From Siphonodentalium dalli (lineage: Eukaryota; Mollusca; Scaphopoda; Gadilida; Siphonodentaliidae), in contig CP136063.1 in assembly GCA_032622095.1 (NCBI GenBank), positions 41,142,106 through 41,206,105 of the forward strand: 64,000 nt of DNA, written 5' to 3'. The notes beneath the pieces were generated by a model. The model was given only the letters and a program-made list of their open reading frames with translations. It made no database searches and was not told the origin of the DNA. The translations under genes and the position numbers were made by a program. Shown here piece by piece: positions 1 to 9,964 of the stretch; position 1 is the first letter of the stretch; each line of letters begins with the position of its first letter.

Positions 1-420
1 TCATTGGTCGTACTCGTACGGTAGTGAAATATATTGTTCTTATAGAACAGGAAAAAAGTTTAGATTTTCATCTTTAAAAAAAATATATTAGCTCTCTGTT
101 TAAAATTGTCAACCATGCATCAGCAATTATTTAATAACTTGCACATAAAAACACCGGCAATCTCATGCGATCTCCCCGTCTGGGATATCGCTGTCTTCAG
201 CGCCGGTGATTAATGAGATTTCTCCGGTTAGCCGGCGACCGGAAAAATCAATAAATGACCATCGCTGTAGGCGACGCTACAGCGACGGTTTGTATCGGAG
301 TTTATTTATGACACGCTCCGCCCACCGAAGGATCGGCAGGCAGATGTAACCGAAGATTTTATTGGACGAGTAAAAGCGGGAATTTCAAAAAATGTACGGC
401 GTACCGGGGATTTCGTATGA
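1..420. other. Non-coding flank, no gene seen
   Basis: No credible reading frame or RNA gene is visible. The only local structure is a small perfect hairpin at 263-284 (8-bp arms, CGCTGTAG / CTACAGCG). Confidence 0.5.
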
Positions 421-560
421 GCATATATATGTACAATATTATATTTATAACAATAAATAAATATGTATATAAAGTAATTTATTTTTGTTTATAATTATAT
501 ATGACGGGGACGTTTCATGAGTATATAATATAACTATATACATTTATCATAATGTATAAG
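421..560 (+). repeat. Direct repeat, copy 1
   Basis: About 140 bp of AT-rich sequence containing GACGGGGACGTTTCATGAGT matches 900-1035 in the same orientation with scattered substitutions. The two copies flank the palindrome at 588-687, so the block may be a subterminal part of one decayed element or a local duplication. Confidence 0.6.
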
Positions 561-587
561 CCTCAGATTACAGCTACAATATTGCTC

Positions 588-687
588 GAGCTAGCGTTTT
601 TGACTAAGTCTCGGACCAGAAAGTATTATTCCGGATGGAACTTTGATTGTACTTTCTGGTGCGAGACTTAGTCAAAAACGCTAGCTC
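588..687. repeat. 38-bp-arm palindrome
   Basis: The arms 588-625 and 650-687 are reverse complements with one mismatch, around a 24-nt loop. A truncated copy of the arm and loop recurs in the same orientation at about 1418-1496. It forms the outer end of the larger inverted repeat listed next. Confidence 0.85.
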
Positions 688-1496
688 GCGCGCGAGGCTT
701 AACGATTCTTGGCAAGATCTTTTCAACGGATGCCACTAGCTCAGCTCGTCTGGCCTGCGGCCAGACTTGCAGAAAACGGATGCTTATATCTCCCGACTAA
801 TCACAAAAAGTCGGTGGCCCGGAATTCTATCACCGGATATATTTGTGGGATTAGCACTTTGTATATGGGTGGTGACCCCCCTCCAATATTCCCGTTATTT
901 AGTACATGTACAATATTATAATTATAATAATAAATAAATATATATAAAAATTAAATATAGTTTTGTTTATACTTTTGTATGACGGGGACGTTTCATGAGT
1001 ATATACTACATAAATTTATTTTTATGTATACCTTTATCTATAACAATCTTAAAACACCCGTGAAAGGGTTATCCTTTGGGGTGTGAAAATGATTGAGTAA
1101 AGGGGCATGGAAGTGTTAGGGGTATACGGAAAGATACTGACACGTATTACGGGGACATCGCATGACACGGGGTATACATCACTTGATACCCCCCCCCCCA
1201 ATATTTTTTGTGGTTAGCTGTTACGTCATAACAGCTGTGTGCTGTTTGTATTGAGTGGGGCTCTTTATGGGGGGGGGGGTTCCGGGCCACCGACGTTTTG
1301 TGATTAGTCGGGAGATATAAGCATCCGTTTCCTGCGAGTCTGGCCGCAGGCCAGACGAGCTGAGCTAGTGGCATCCGTTGAAAAGATCTTGCCAAGAATC
1401 GTTAAGCCTCGCGCACGAGCTAGCGTTTTTGACTAAGTCTCGCACCGGAAAGTATTATTCCGGAGGGAACTTTGATTGTACTTTCTGGTGCGAGAT
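688..1496. repeat. Composite foldback: 137-bp inverted repeat
   Basis: Block 688-825 is repeated in inverse orientation at 1280-1416, each containing the palindrome TCTGGCC-TGCGGCCAGA or its variant. The spacer holds the second direct-repeat copy (900-1035) and long G or C homopolymers at about 1191-1199 and 1270-1279. Short open frames on both arms encode the same peptide only because the arms are inverted copies, so I do not treat them as genes. The arrangement suggests a foldback or MITE-like element; no target-site duplication could be identified. Confidence 0.7.
900..1035 (+). repeat. Direct repeat, copy 2
   Basis: Second copy of the 421-560 block, sharing the GACGGGGACGTTTCATGAGT core and the surrounding AT-rich context. 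Confidence 0.6.
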
Positions 1497-1500
1497 TCTT

Positions 1501-1661
1501 ATGACCAAATATGGCAGCACTCACCAATCAAAATTCCACGCACGTACATGTATGTTCACACGAGAATGTCATGACCTGATTGTACGACCAAATATGGCCA
1601 CACTCACCAATCAAAAGTGCACGCACATATATGTTCACACGAGAATGTCATTACCTGATTG
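1501..1661 (+). repeat. Tandem duplication, ~83-bp unit
   Basis: Two adjacent copies share GACCAAATATGG at 1503 and again at 1586, followed by CACTCACCAATCAAAA and a common TTCACACGAGAATGTCAT segment. The duplication lies just upstream of the transposase gene and may belong to its 5' flank. Confidence 0.75.
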
Positions 1662-1866
1662 TATTACATGTAAACAACCCGAACCCAGCATGCTTTTTAG
1701 GGTAGTTAGCTCATTTGAACTACGACTTTTTCCCAAATAAGGGCAAATTGGAATGACTAATTATAGATATGATCATTCTATTGGTCAGATTTTAAAATTA
1801 TTTCTACTGCCAATCGCCCCTCATCTTGCCTTCTCCAATTTGCCTTATTCGTTCATATCTTTGACA

Positions 1867-3357
1867 ATGGCAGGTTCGGAAAAAAAACCGTCCGATTATG
1901 GCAATTTCCGTAAAAAAATTCAAAATTTTCGTGATGTTCAACCAGCTGATTTTTCCAATCCCTGGAACTTTTATGGATTGTTTACACAGGATCAATATTT
2001 TGTTGTCACATGGCTCCAAAATAGGGGGTTCATTGCGAGTTTCATGGACTGCGAAATTTGTGCTTGTCCTTGTACATTACAGAAACGTTCAAAAAATGCA
2101 ACACAATATGTTTGGAGATGCAAAACAAACAAAAACCACGAAATTTCTATAAAGAGAAACTCATTTTTCTCACGAACAAAACTTGCTTTCCAGGATGTTT
2201 TCGTATTCGTAAAATCGTACTTAGAAACCTCTAACCTTAGTTTATCTTCAAAGATGGCAGGGGTCCAATACAAGAGCACCGCAGTAAATTGGGCCTCTTA
2301 TGTCAGGGAAGTGTTCTGTGAATTTGTTCACAGAGAAACGAGGAACATACGATTTTGTGGAGACATCCAAATCGATGAGAGTTTATTTGGAAGGATATCA
2401 AAATATGGAAAGGGTAAGAAAGTTGGCATGCAGCTGTGGATTTTTGGATTAGTTGAAGTTCGTACCCAAAAACTTTTAATATTCCCAGTGCTGCAACGGG
2501 ACGCAGGGACTTTACTGAGTATAATAAAATATTACGTGCTCCCTGGATCAAGAATTTTCAGTGATGGTTGGCTTCCGTACAATACGCTAAATGAATTGGG
2601 GTACGAACATTTTAATGTTTTACATAAGTACGAGTTCACTCACGAGTACCGCAACCTTAGAACAAATGAAATCCTTAAGATACACACCAACACGATTGAG
2701 GGTGCTTGGAAACATTGTAAAGATTATTTTAGACAGATGTCTGGCTGCACCCTCACAACATTTGAAAGCCATTTGGCCCATTTGCTGTTTAAAAATCATA
2801 AAAGAGGGTTAAACATATACGCAGAATTCTTTGATTGGATTAAAAAGGTGTATCCTTTGGACTGCCCTCATAGCTTTACATATGAAAGTCCTCTGTTTGC
2901 GACGTGGCCCGAGGGGTTTGACCCGAAAGTGTTGGTCCAAAGGACACGGGACGCAAAACCAGCCGAAAATTCTTCATCACCTCCCGTGGATGTCACATCT
3001 CAATTGGACGAGGGACCTTCCCAAATAGTGGATTATAACACCGATACAGATACATGTGGCGATACATGTAGTTCTATGCCAGAACTGGAGTCGTCTGAGG
3101 TAGAAAATGATGAAAACAATAATGATTGTTCCTTACCTGCATTGGATATTTCTATTATTAACAATAACAATCCTCCTATGCAAAACATTAATCCTCCAGT
3201 AATTCCTGTTGTCGAACCGAGGAAGAAACTTTCCACAAAAGAACGGCATATCTGTCCTGTTAGTTATGAAAGCATTTCTAAAGAACGTAAACAAAAACAA
3301 AAATCACCTTCTCCACAAACGATTTCCCCTCCAGTGAAGAGAACACTTGTTGTGTAG
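1867..3357 (+). CDS. Merlin/ISXO2-like DDE transposase
   Basis: A 496-codon intact frame encodes a DDE-type transposase that would cut and paste its own element in the nucleus. A Cys-rich segment near residues 62-85 (CEICACPC, later WRC) looks like a zinc-binding DNA-recognition module. The catalytic core follows with D170 in DESLFG, D233 in SDGWLPY and E278 in HTNTIEGAW; the H-x-N-x-x-E signature and the spacing match the ISXO2/IS1016-related domain of eukaryotic Merlin elements. The last ~130 residues are acidic, Asn/Pro-rich and then basic (KERKQKQK), possibly a nuclear-localisation tail. I chose the Met at 1867 because the in-frame extension back to 1753 is hydrophobic and unlike the family. 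No stop or frameshift is seen, so it may be young, but I could not define its terminal repeats. It could also be a domesticated gene. Confidence 0.85.
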   Translation: MAGSEKKPSDYGNFRKKIQNFRDVQPADFSNPWNFYGLFTQDQYFVVTWLQNRGFIASFMDCEICACPCTLQKRSKNATQYVWRCKTNKNHEISIKRNSFFSRTKLAFQDVFVFVKSYLETSNLSLSSKMAGVQYKSTAVNWASYVREVFCEFVHRETRNIRFCGDIQIDESLFGRISKYGKGKKVGMQLWIFGLVEVRTQKLLIFPVLQRDAGTLLSIIKYYVLPGSRIFSDGWLPYNTLNELGYEHFNVLHKYEFTHEYRNLRTNEILKIHTNTIEGAWKHCKDYFRQMSGCTLTTFESHLAHLLFKNHKRGLNIYAEFFDWIKKVYPLDCPHSFTYESPLFATWPEGFDPKVLVQRTRDAKPAENSSSPPVDVTSQLDEGPSQIVDYNTDTDTCGDTCSSMPELESSEVENDENNNDCSLPALDISIINNNNPPMQNINPPVIPVVEPRKKLSTKERHICPVSYESISKERKQKQKSPSPQTISPPVKRTLVV

Positions 3358-3535
3358 TTTCCGGCCGCAGGCCGGTTAGGATGGTCGGAATGCATTGTGC
3401 AGTTCCCTTCACCCTTTCTTTAATTCTTCGATGAAAATCGGTTGTTGAGGCTGTTGTATTTGGAGGCAAAGCAGTGGAAGCGTGGTGGAGGAGTCGAGGC
3501 TGTTGGATTTGGCTTTGTTGACGGTTGTATGGGAT
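3358..3535. other. Junction between transposase and LINE 3' end
   Basis: This stretch holds a short palindrome CCGGCCGCAGGCCGG at 3361-3375 directly after the transposase stop, and then the probable 3' untranslated end of the minus-strand retrotransposon. The exact boundary of either element is not visible. Confidence 0.4.
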
Positions 3536-5770
3536 CTAGATGGGTCTGTCGGTGTTGTCGATTTCTAGGATGGACTTGGTCTTTTTGGTGGAGAGCAGCT
3601 GGTTTCGTAGATGGAGTTCTTGGATGAGAGGGCTGTTGTCGATTCTGGCGAGGGTCTGGTTTCTGAGGTCGGTTAGTCGTTGTTTGATCGTAGGTATGTC
3701 TGCTGCGTCGTGGAGGGCTTGGATTGGTGTGAAGATTGGCTGATGTAGAGCGATGCGGAGAGCTTTGTTTTGGACTTTCTGCAGGGTTTCGATTGAGCTG
3801 TTGGAGGCTGCTGTTATGATGGGTGCGCCATACTCCATTACTGGGCGGACGTATAGTTTGAAGAGGTTGATGATGGTCTGGCTGTTGGTTCCCCAGTCGG
3901 TACCTCTGAGACAACTTAGCAGGTTTGTTCTTTTTCTGGCTTTGTCAGCGACTTTTTTGATGTGCGCGGCGAAGGTCATTCGTTGGTCAAGGGTGATTCC
4001 TAGTAGGATGGCTTGGTTGGATGGTTGAACGGTCTCGTTGTCTATCTTGATGTTGATAGTCTGTGTTGTTTTTCTCTGGTGGAATATGATGAGTTGGGTT
4101 TTCTTGGCGTTGAGTTTTATTCTCCATCTAGAGCACCATGTTGATAAGTCGTCGAGGGTCTTTTGTAATCGTTTTTGTAGGATCCTGGGGTTTTTGTGTG
4201 TTGTCCAGAGTCCTAGGTCGTCGGCGAATTGTGAGATTTCTACGTTGTTTCTTGGGTTGGTGGGTATGTCATTGGCGTATATCAGGAAGAGGAGTGGGCT
4301 GAGTACTGATCCTTGTGGGGTTCCGGCGCGTAGGAATACTGGGCTGGATGTGTCGTTGTTGATGCGGACGCTGAGTTGACGATCTTGTAGGAAAGAGGAT
4401 ACTAGTCGTGTGTATTTTCGGGCGATGTTGAGCTGGCTGAACTTGTATCTTAGGCCGTCGTGCCATACGGAATCGAAGGCCTTCTCAACGTCAAGAAATA
4501 CTGCAGCTGTTAACCAGTTTTTGCCAAGGGATAGTCGGGCGTCTTCAGCTAGTCGAACGATGTGTTCCATGCCTTCTTTGCCTTGTCGGTAGCCACGCTG
4601 CCACGGGTTGAAGAAGTTGGAGGATTCAAGGTGCTCTCGTAGTCGGCTGCTGATAATTCTTTCGAATAGTTTCCCGGTACATTGGAGGAGGCTGATGGGT
4701 CGATAGTTGTTGGGAATGGCGCGGTCTTTTTCTGGCTTGGGTATCATGATACCGACGGCGGTTTTCCATGCTGTTGGGAAGTATCCAATGGTCAGGCAGG
4801 CGTTGAATAGAAGGAGTAGTCTGGCGAAGAAGGCTGGAGGGGCTTGTCGTAGGATGGCGTATGTGATGCTGTCGTTGCCTGGTGCTGAGTTGCCTTTTCC
4901 CTTCTTTAGGTTAGATGCGATTTCGTCTTGTGTGATTGGAGATGCTACGGGGAAGACATCATCGTGGTCGTTGGTGGTACTTGGGAGTGGTTTGAAGAGG
5001 TCGGGGTTGTCTTTGATGTGGTTTTCTACAGTTGCTTTGAAGGCGTCGTCGTAGGCTGGGCCTTGGTGGGTGTTGTGGATTTTTTGAAGGTTGTCGGCGA
5101 AGGCTTCTGCTTTCTCTTTGTCTCCTGAGGTCAGGCTGCCATCGGTTTTTTTGAGGGGTTTTTCTGTGCTGTTGTTGTTTTTTCCTGTGCCGGTAAGGGA
5201 TTTGAAGGTACTCCAGAAGTTTCTGTTCATTCTTTTATCGCCGAGTTCGGTTGTCGACCGCTGCCAGGATGCTTGTTTTTCTTTTATGACTGCCGTTTTG
5301 ACTTGTCTGTTCATGTTGTTGTAAAGATTTCGGTAGTACATGTCGTTTGGGTTTTTCTGCTGTAGTCTTCTTAGCTTGCGTTTAAGTCGGATCATTTTCA
5401 GAGTTTCGGGGGAGACTCGCCATGCTGTGGTGTTGACTTGTTGTTTCGGGCATGCTGTATCTAGGGCTGATTCGAGGGTTTGGGATAGGTGCTGGCATGT
5501 CGCGTCAATGTCGCTGGTTGATGTGATGGGTGAATTGTCTATGATGTTGGTGAGTTGCTGTCGGAAACTGTCCCAGTCGGCTTTATTTAGGTTGCGGCGG
5601 AGGGTTTTCGGGTGGCGATCGGTTGAGGCATTGCTGGATCTTATGTGTACGGGTAGGTGTTCGCTGGATACGTCGTCTCCAATATAGCACATGATTCCTT
5701 TAGATGCGATGGATGGAGTGGCAATGGCTAGGTCTAGGATGTCCCATTTGTATGAGTAGATCAAGATCTT
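3536..5770 (-). pseudogene. LINE ORF2, reverse transcriptase part
   Basis: This frame carries the end of the endonuclease and the whole reverse transcriptase of the non-LTR element. RT landmarks in order are IPNNYRPISLL, QRGYRQGKEG, FLDVEKAFDSVW (catalytic Asp), GTPQGSVLSPLLF and SQFADDLGLW, the FADD box carrying the paired catalytic Asps. The product would copy element RNA at a nicked chromosomal site. The frame extends upstream to 5953 but the first ~60 codons do not resemble the family. Homology begins at about 5770 (KILIYSYKWD), where it meets the endonuclease frame. The endonuclease end reads SSEHLPV where SDH is usual. The protein is split from its N-terminus by a frameshift, hence called a pseudogene. 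Confidence 0.85.
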
Positions 5771-6299
5771 CGATGATGTTGAACATTCGGTCACCGTTTC
5801 TGTTGGTATCTTTACAGCCGTAGTAGGTGTGCTTCGCGTTGTAGTCTCCGATGAAGATGCAGTGGCGGTGGGTTGATGTGAAGTGTTTGAAGGAGGCATT
5901 GCTGAGGTCTGTGTTTGGCGGGTTATATGTGGCGATGATGGCAGTCTTGGCACTGCGAATGGTGACTTCTACTGCCAGGGTTTCTTCGTCTAGGTCGTCG
6001 GTGTTGAGCATGGCGTGTTTCAGGTCTTTATGGATGAGGAGAGCGACCCCGCCACCGTGTGCGGTACGGTCACGGCGGGCGATCTTGTAGTTGGTGAAGC
6101 TAACCCTGCTGTTGTCGTTGAGTTTCGTTTCGTTGATGGCGATAACGTCTGGTTGTTGGTCGGTGATGTACTCTTGAAGAATTTGGCGTTTAGCAGATAG
6201 TCCGTTTATGTTGACGTGGAGTAGGTGAAAGGCGTGTTTTTGTGTGGGCAAGTTGTGTGTGTGGCGTGTTGTTGTAGTCTGTTTGGTCGTGTCAGCCAT
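5755..6299 (-). pseudogene. LINE ORF2, endonuclease part
   Basis: The N-terminal part of ORF2 is an exonuclease/endonuclease/phosphatase-fold nuclease that nicks target DNA for target-primed reverse transcription. Visible active-site motifs are HVNINGL (N30), INETKL (E57), TYNPP and GDYNAKH (D152/N154). The open frame runs on to 5700, but similarity is lost after DLDLLI at about 5757. The neighbouring frame then resumes with the endonuclease end and the RT. A single-base insertion or deletion in 5745-5770 would explain this. It lies 62 bp downstream of the ORF1 stop, as expected for a bicistronic LINE RNA. Confidence 0.85.
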
Positions 6300-6360
6300 T
6301 GTAGGTGTTACAATCGGCTTGTGTGTTTGGGCGTGTCAGCTTTGGCTGTGTTGTTTTTTT

Positions 6361-7920
6361 TTAACGTCTGTATGTGAACTGTTGGATGGTTTCTTTTGTG
6401 AGTTGAGTTCTGTATATGGTGTTGACAGCATGTTCGACGTATTGACACACGCTGTCTTTGATATTTCGTGGATCTCTTTGTTTGTCAGACAGGGCGCTGA
6501 CAATGGTCGATGTTATTACAGCTGCAAGCTTTAGGGTTTCAGTGATGTCGGCGGGTTTGCTTGTGGCGGCTGCGTATGTGAGCTTTTGTGTTTCTTTTGT
6601 TGTAACTTCAGTTTTAAAAACTGTGCATCCCTTGTATGCTGAGTGGTGATCACTGTCGCAGTTCGCGCATCTTTTGATGTTACTGGTGCAGTCTTGGTGT
6701 TTGTGATTTCCCGCGCAATTTTTGCAGATTATGTCGTTGCTTTTGCAGAATTCGGCCGTGTGATTGAACTTTTGACATTTGTAGCACTGGGTTACGTGTG
6801 GTCGTTCTTTGTATTCGATGACTTTATATTTGTTTAAGTTGGAGCCTAGTCTGACGCCGTTCATTATAAGTTGCTTTGCTTCTTTGTTCTCGCAGGTGAT
6901 TTTAACTTTCCATGTTGGTTGGTTGTCATGGGAGCTCTTTAGTCTTTGTACAGTGTATTTGTCGCCAATGTCTTGTGTAATGTCGTCATCTGTGACAGAT
7001 GGAGGTATGCCACATATAACGGCTTTATGAGTCGTTGGTGTGCTCTGGTGACGGCTTCCGTTGGTTAGTCTGAACGTAATGTTGTTGTCTTTGAAAGCTG
7101 GGATGTCTTTTGCCTTTGTCAGTAGATATTGCTTTGTTTCATCATTCTGGGGATAGATTAGCAGAGTGCCGGCTCTGGTTGTTGATGTCCGGATGGGATA
7201 TTTTGTCGTGATCGTTCTATGGAGGAAATGTGGACTCTGCTTCATCTCGCTGGTAAGGTTTTCGACTATTATGATGTCTCTTCGCTTGGTTGGATTGTTG
7301 CTGGAGTGATTGGTCGCTTGTCGTTCTGGTTCTTTATTCGGGCTAGGCTGTTTGTGCGTTCTGATCTTTTTGGCTGGCGTGCTGATTGGGCTGATAGGAT
7401 CTGGAATCATCATGCTTTCTTTTCGTCTTCTTTTGTTTTTGAAGACGGTGGCGAATTCTTCGTCGGAGATGTCTTGTTCAGCGTCTGTCATTTCAACTTC
7501 GATGTGGTCTTCGTGGTTTTTTTGAACGATGGGTACTGGGGTTGCTGGCGGTATGGAGGGTACTGGAGTTGCTGACGGTACAGAGGTTGCTGAGGGTAGT
7601 TTTGCGGCGAAATCTGGAACTGGAGCTGATGATGTGGCAGGTGTCGTGGTGTTTTTATCAGGTTTCTTTTTGATTTTCTCGGTCTTTTTCTCTTTTTTGC
7701 TGGAAGATTTCTCTGCTGTGGGTTGCTTTTCGGGTAAGCGGTCGGCCATCTTGTCGATAGAGGCTCTGAACCCAGCTAGTTGTATTTCTAGACCGGCGAT
7801 CTGTTTCCTGAGCGATTTGTTATCTTCTTTCAGGAAGGCAATAAACTCACTCGAATCGGCGCCCTGAGAAGGGCACTGCGACGCGGATGTTTGTTTACTG
7901 TCCATATCTGATTTTAGCAA
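6361..7920 (-). CDS. LINE ORF1, gag-like nucleic-acid-binding protein
   Basis: A 519-codon intact frame encodes the nucleocapsid-like partner of the retrotransposon. Residues ~25-60 can form a coiled coil (EDNKSLRKQIAGLE). Residues 65-215 are low-complexity, Lys/Pro/Ser/Thr-rich linkers. Residues ~215-370 look like the RNA-recognition-type fold found before zinc knuckles in Jockey-group ORF1 proteins. Three knuckles follow: C379-C382-H387-C392, C399-C402-H-C411 and C418-C421-H-C432. Met at 7905 (MDSKQT) is an alternative start five codons downstream. The protein binds element RNA and chaperones reverse transcription in related families; that role is inferred here from the domains. Confidence 0.85.
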   Translation of the reverse strand: MLKSDMDSKQTSASQCPSQGADSSEFIAFLKEDNKSLRKQIAGLEIQLAGFRASIDKMADRLPEKQPTAEKSSSKKEKKTEKIKKKPDKNTTTPATSSAPVPDFAAKLPSATSVPSATPVPSIPPATPVPIVQKNHEDHIEVEMTDAEQDISDEEFATVFKNKRRRKESMMIPDPISPISTPAKKIRTHKQPSPNKEPERQATNHSSNNPTKRRDIIIVENLTSEMKQSPHFLHRTITTKYPIRTSTTRAGTLLIYPQNDETKQYLLTKAKDIPAFKDNNITFRLTNGSRHQSTPTTHKAVICGIPPSVTDDDITQDIGDKYTVQRLKSSHDNQPTWKVKITCENKEAKQLIMNGVRLGSNLNKYKVIEYKERPHVTQCYKCQKFNHTAEFCKSNDIICKNCAGNHKHQDCTSNIKRCANCDSDHHSAYKGCTVFKTEVTTKETQKLTYAAATSKPADITETLKLAAVITSTIVSALSDKQRDPRNIKDSVCQYVEHAVNTIYRTQLTKETIQQFTYRR

Positions 7921-8780
7921 TTTTATATAAGTTTACTCTTTGATTTTACTCTTAGAGGTAATTTTATAAGTTCTCCGTAAGGAGGAAGACTTTCCGATAA
8001 AGAGTGCTGCTGACTCGATGAGGTGTTCCTGTGCGTGCTGCTGACTCGGTCTGTGTGAAGAGAACACGGACACGTGTGGTCACTAATAAGAGGAACAGCT
8101 CATTTGTAAGCTGGAGTGATCTAAGTTCAGACTCGGATTTCGCCACTCCAAAAAAGAGATGGCGGAAGAAGAAGAACTGATGTAGTAGATATATACTGTA
8201 CATAGTGTAAATAGGTGAGTTGTTTAAATCTTTTTTTTGCACAATTCACCACGTTTATATAACTTAATATGCACTTCAAGTTGTAATTACATAACCGTAC
8301 CCCCCAGTTGTGTCTGCAAATGGAATATCCCATCAAAACAGAGTTATCACGTGAAACATTTGGCCAATTAGAAGGAGTGTTACAAAATAACGTTTAATAA
8401 CAGTCACCTTCCACAGCCAGTGACACTTTCATCTATAGCCACACATACGGAGGCGTGGCATAGTATTCCGGCGGAGAAATCAGGTAAACATTTACCCGGT
8501 AAATGTAGTTAACCGGGACGGGGAAGTGACATGATATTGCCAAAACACCTTCATTAGCTGTAGATGTACCTCATATCATAAATAACTTAACCAACATTTC
8601 ATTCATATAATATACCATCTACTTGAGAGTTCCATCATGCTCATTTACTTGGAACTGTACTACGGAATTGTATCACTTCGTGATAAGACGTTTATGAAAG
8701 GGTCCTGTTTGGGACGACCAACTTTAAAAAGAAAAAAATCACGGACTCTATTAAAGAAGTAGCACGCGGGGGTCCTACTA
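7921..8780. other. LINE 5' flank and unassigned spacer
   Basis: No gene is seen. The part up to about 8240 is probably the LINE 5' untranslated region, where an internal promoter would lie; none was recognised. A perfect small palindrome ACATTTACCCGGTAAATGT lies near 8488-8506. Confidence 0.4.
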
Positions 8781-8816
8781 TACGCAGCAAGTCCCCGGTA
8801 AACGCAGCAAGTCCCT
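8781..8816 (+). repeat. Two-unit ACGCAGCAAGTCCC repeat
   Basis: Two copies of ACGCAGCAAGTCCC separated by CGGTAA. Three copies of the same motif in the opposite orientation lie at 24333-24392. Such short iterated motifs commonly sit in the termini of DNA transposons, but no element could be closed between or around them. Confidence 0.6.
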
Positions 8817-8905
8817 CTAATTTAGGGTGGATTAGTGGAGTTGTTGATGAGTTTAATCAGTGTTTTATTATCCATTTGATTGTGGCAGTTGATTAGAGTT
8901 GATTG

Positions 8906-9111
8906 TAAAGTAGACTTACAACATATATGTTGTGCCGTGTCCCCCGCAAGTCGTCGTTGAGAGTGTCCGTCGTTTAGTGTCACTGGCCGGCTGATGTAGA
9001 TGGATTATCTTACAAGAAGGTCATTGGTGTGATCTTGGATCGGCGTGGTAATTCTCTCTGTCTATTCCCGCGCATGCGCGCTATGTCAGGAATTCCCCAA
9101 AATCTACTACA
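8906..9111 (-). repeat. 206-bp LTR-like dispersed repeat, copy 1
   Basis: Identical in length to 19532-19737 and differing at about three positions by eye. On the minus strand the unit starts TGTAGTAGA and ends TCTACTTTA, imperfect inverted ends as in a long terminal repeat. In the second copy the next bases are GTGGCGCC, reminiscent of a tRNA primer-binding site; in this copy they are not. It could be a solo LTR or a short inverted-repeat element. No target-site duplication is evident. Confidence 0.75.
9069..9080. promoter_or_regulatory. NRF1-type palindrome in the 206-bp repeat
   Basis: CGCGCATGCGCG fits the consensus YGCGCAYGCGCR bound by NRF1-family activators in animals. The same site is kept in the second copy at 19695-19706. 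A promoter function for the repeat is inference. Confidence 0.5.
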
Positions 9112-9286
9112 CTCCTCCCCACTTTCTCTTTCCGTTTCCTTCCACAGTGGAATCTTGGCATCCAAAATAAATGGGGGGCGTTTCCTGGAGGATCCATCAA
9201 GGTATTCTCTAGAAGGCCATCCTCTATTGGTTCTCGTCTCCATTTTCTGTGTTTTTATCAAGTGCGGCTGCGCCCATTACTGTGTA

Positions 9287-9964
9287 TCCCTTCGATGAAG
9301 GGACCTGCTATCAGTGCCAGAGGCTCATTTCTTCTATAACGATAAGCAGGATGCTGGTAGCCGCTTCCTTATAGGGATGTGCACATAGTACTTTTCAGTC
9401 CATGAAGGTTTCCAGACCAAGTCATCAGACAGTGCTTGTCTGTTTCAAGTTTGTGTTTGCACCGAATTATACCTTATACCATCACTGATGATATATGTTG
9501 ACTGGACCCACTGGTTGGACCGTATTGCCTTCCTGGAAGACTATGGTTATGTCTACTGTTTACTGTCATTGTATTTATAACATGGCGACAGGGTTCCAAT
9601 GCTGGACCGCTCCCTTCTGTGAAGGACATTATGCCATCACTAATGGTATGTGTTATTAACTGGGCATGCTGGCTGTGCCAGTACGCTACTACGACACCTT
9701 CTCCGAAGGTCATGGCTGTGCATGCCATTAAATTTACGGTTGTATAATTGTAGGGAATTATACCATCACTGATGGTATCGTGGAATGTGATATTGACTTC
9801 CACCAATTTTGGACCGATTCCTTCGTTGAAGGAAATTAGAGTCACTGCTGACCAGAATGTGTTATTAACTGGCACATTGACTGTTAAACATGGTAATGCC
9901 TTCCTTGAAAGCCATTTACTGTTGTACTGGTACCATAGTAGCACTTCCCTTCTATAAAGGAAAT
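9287..9964. repeat. Cluster of short palindromes (two families)
   Basis: Family one has the form CCTTC-N3-GAAGG: 9287-9303, 9611-9626, 9696-9710, 9817-9836 and the degenerate 9945-9964. Family two is TACCATCACTGATGGTA-like: 9475-9495, 9631-9649 and 9759-9778. They lie in the non-coding side downstream of the decayed gag gene. Family one reappears upstream of that gene (13209-13980), so both flanks probably belong to one retroelement. The TTC-N3-GAA core equals the generic STAT/GAS half-site pair, but any regulatory role is unproven. Confidence 0.7.

Larger units (their letters stand above)
3536..7920 (-). mobile_element. Non-LTR retrotransposon (Jockey-like group)
   Basis: ORF1 followed by an apurinic-type endonuclease and a reverse transcriptase, all on the minus strand, is the standard layout of two-ORF LINEs. 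ORF1 has a pre-zinc-knuckle region and three CCHC-type knuckles, as in Jockey/I-related elements. No RNase H is seen after the RT. Only one clear lesion (the frameshift near 5760) was found, so the copy is nearly complete. The 5' untranslated region probably lies within 7921-8240 and contains two copies of GCTGCTGACTCG. Clade assignment is tentative. Confidence 0.85.

Noticed and set aside
709-1395. Two short frames encoding the same ~20-residue N-terminus on opposite strands
   Set aside because: They are the two arms of one inverted repeat; identical peptides follow from the DNA symmetry and there is no other coding support.
9010-9298. Overlapping frames on both strands across the 206-bp repeat
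   Set aside because: They overlap each other and the repeat, and the second repeat copy does not conserve them.
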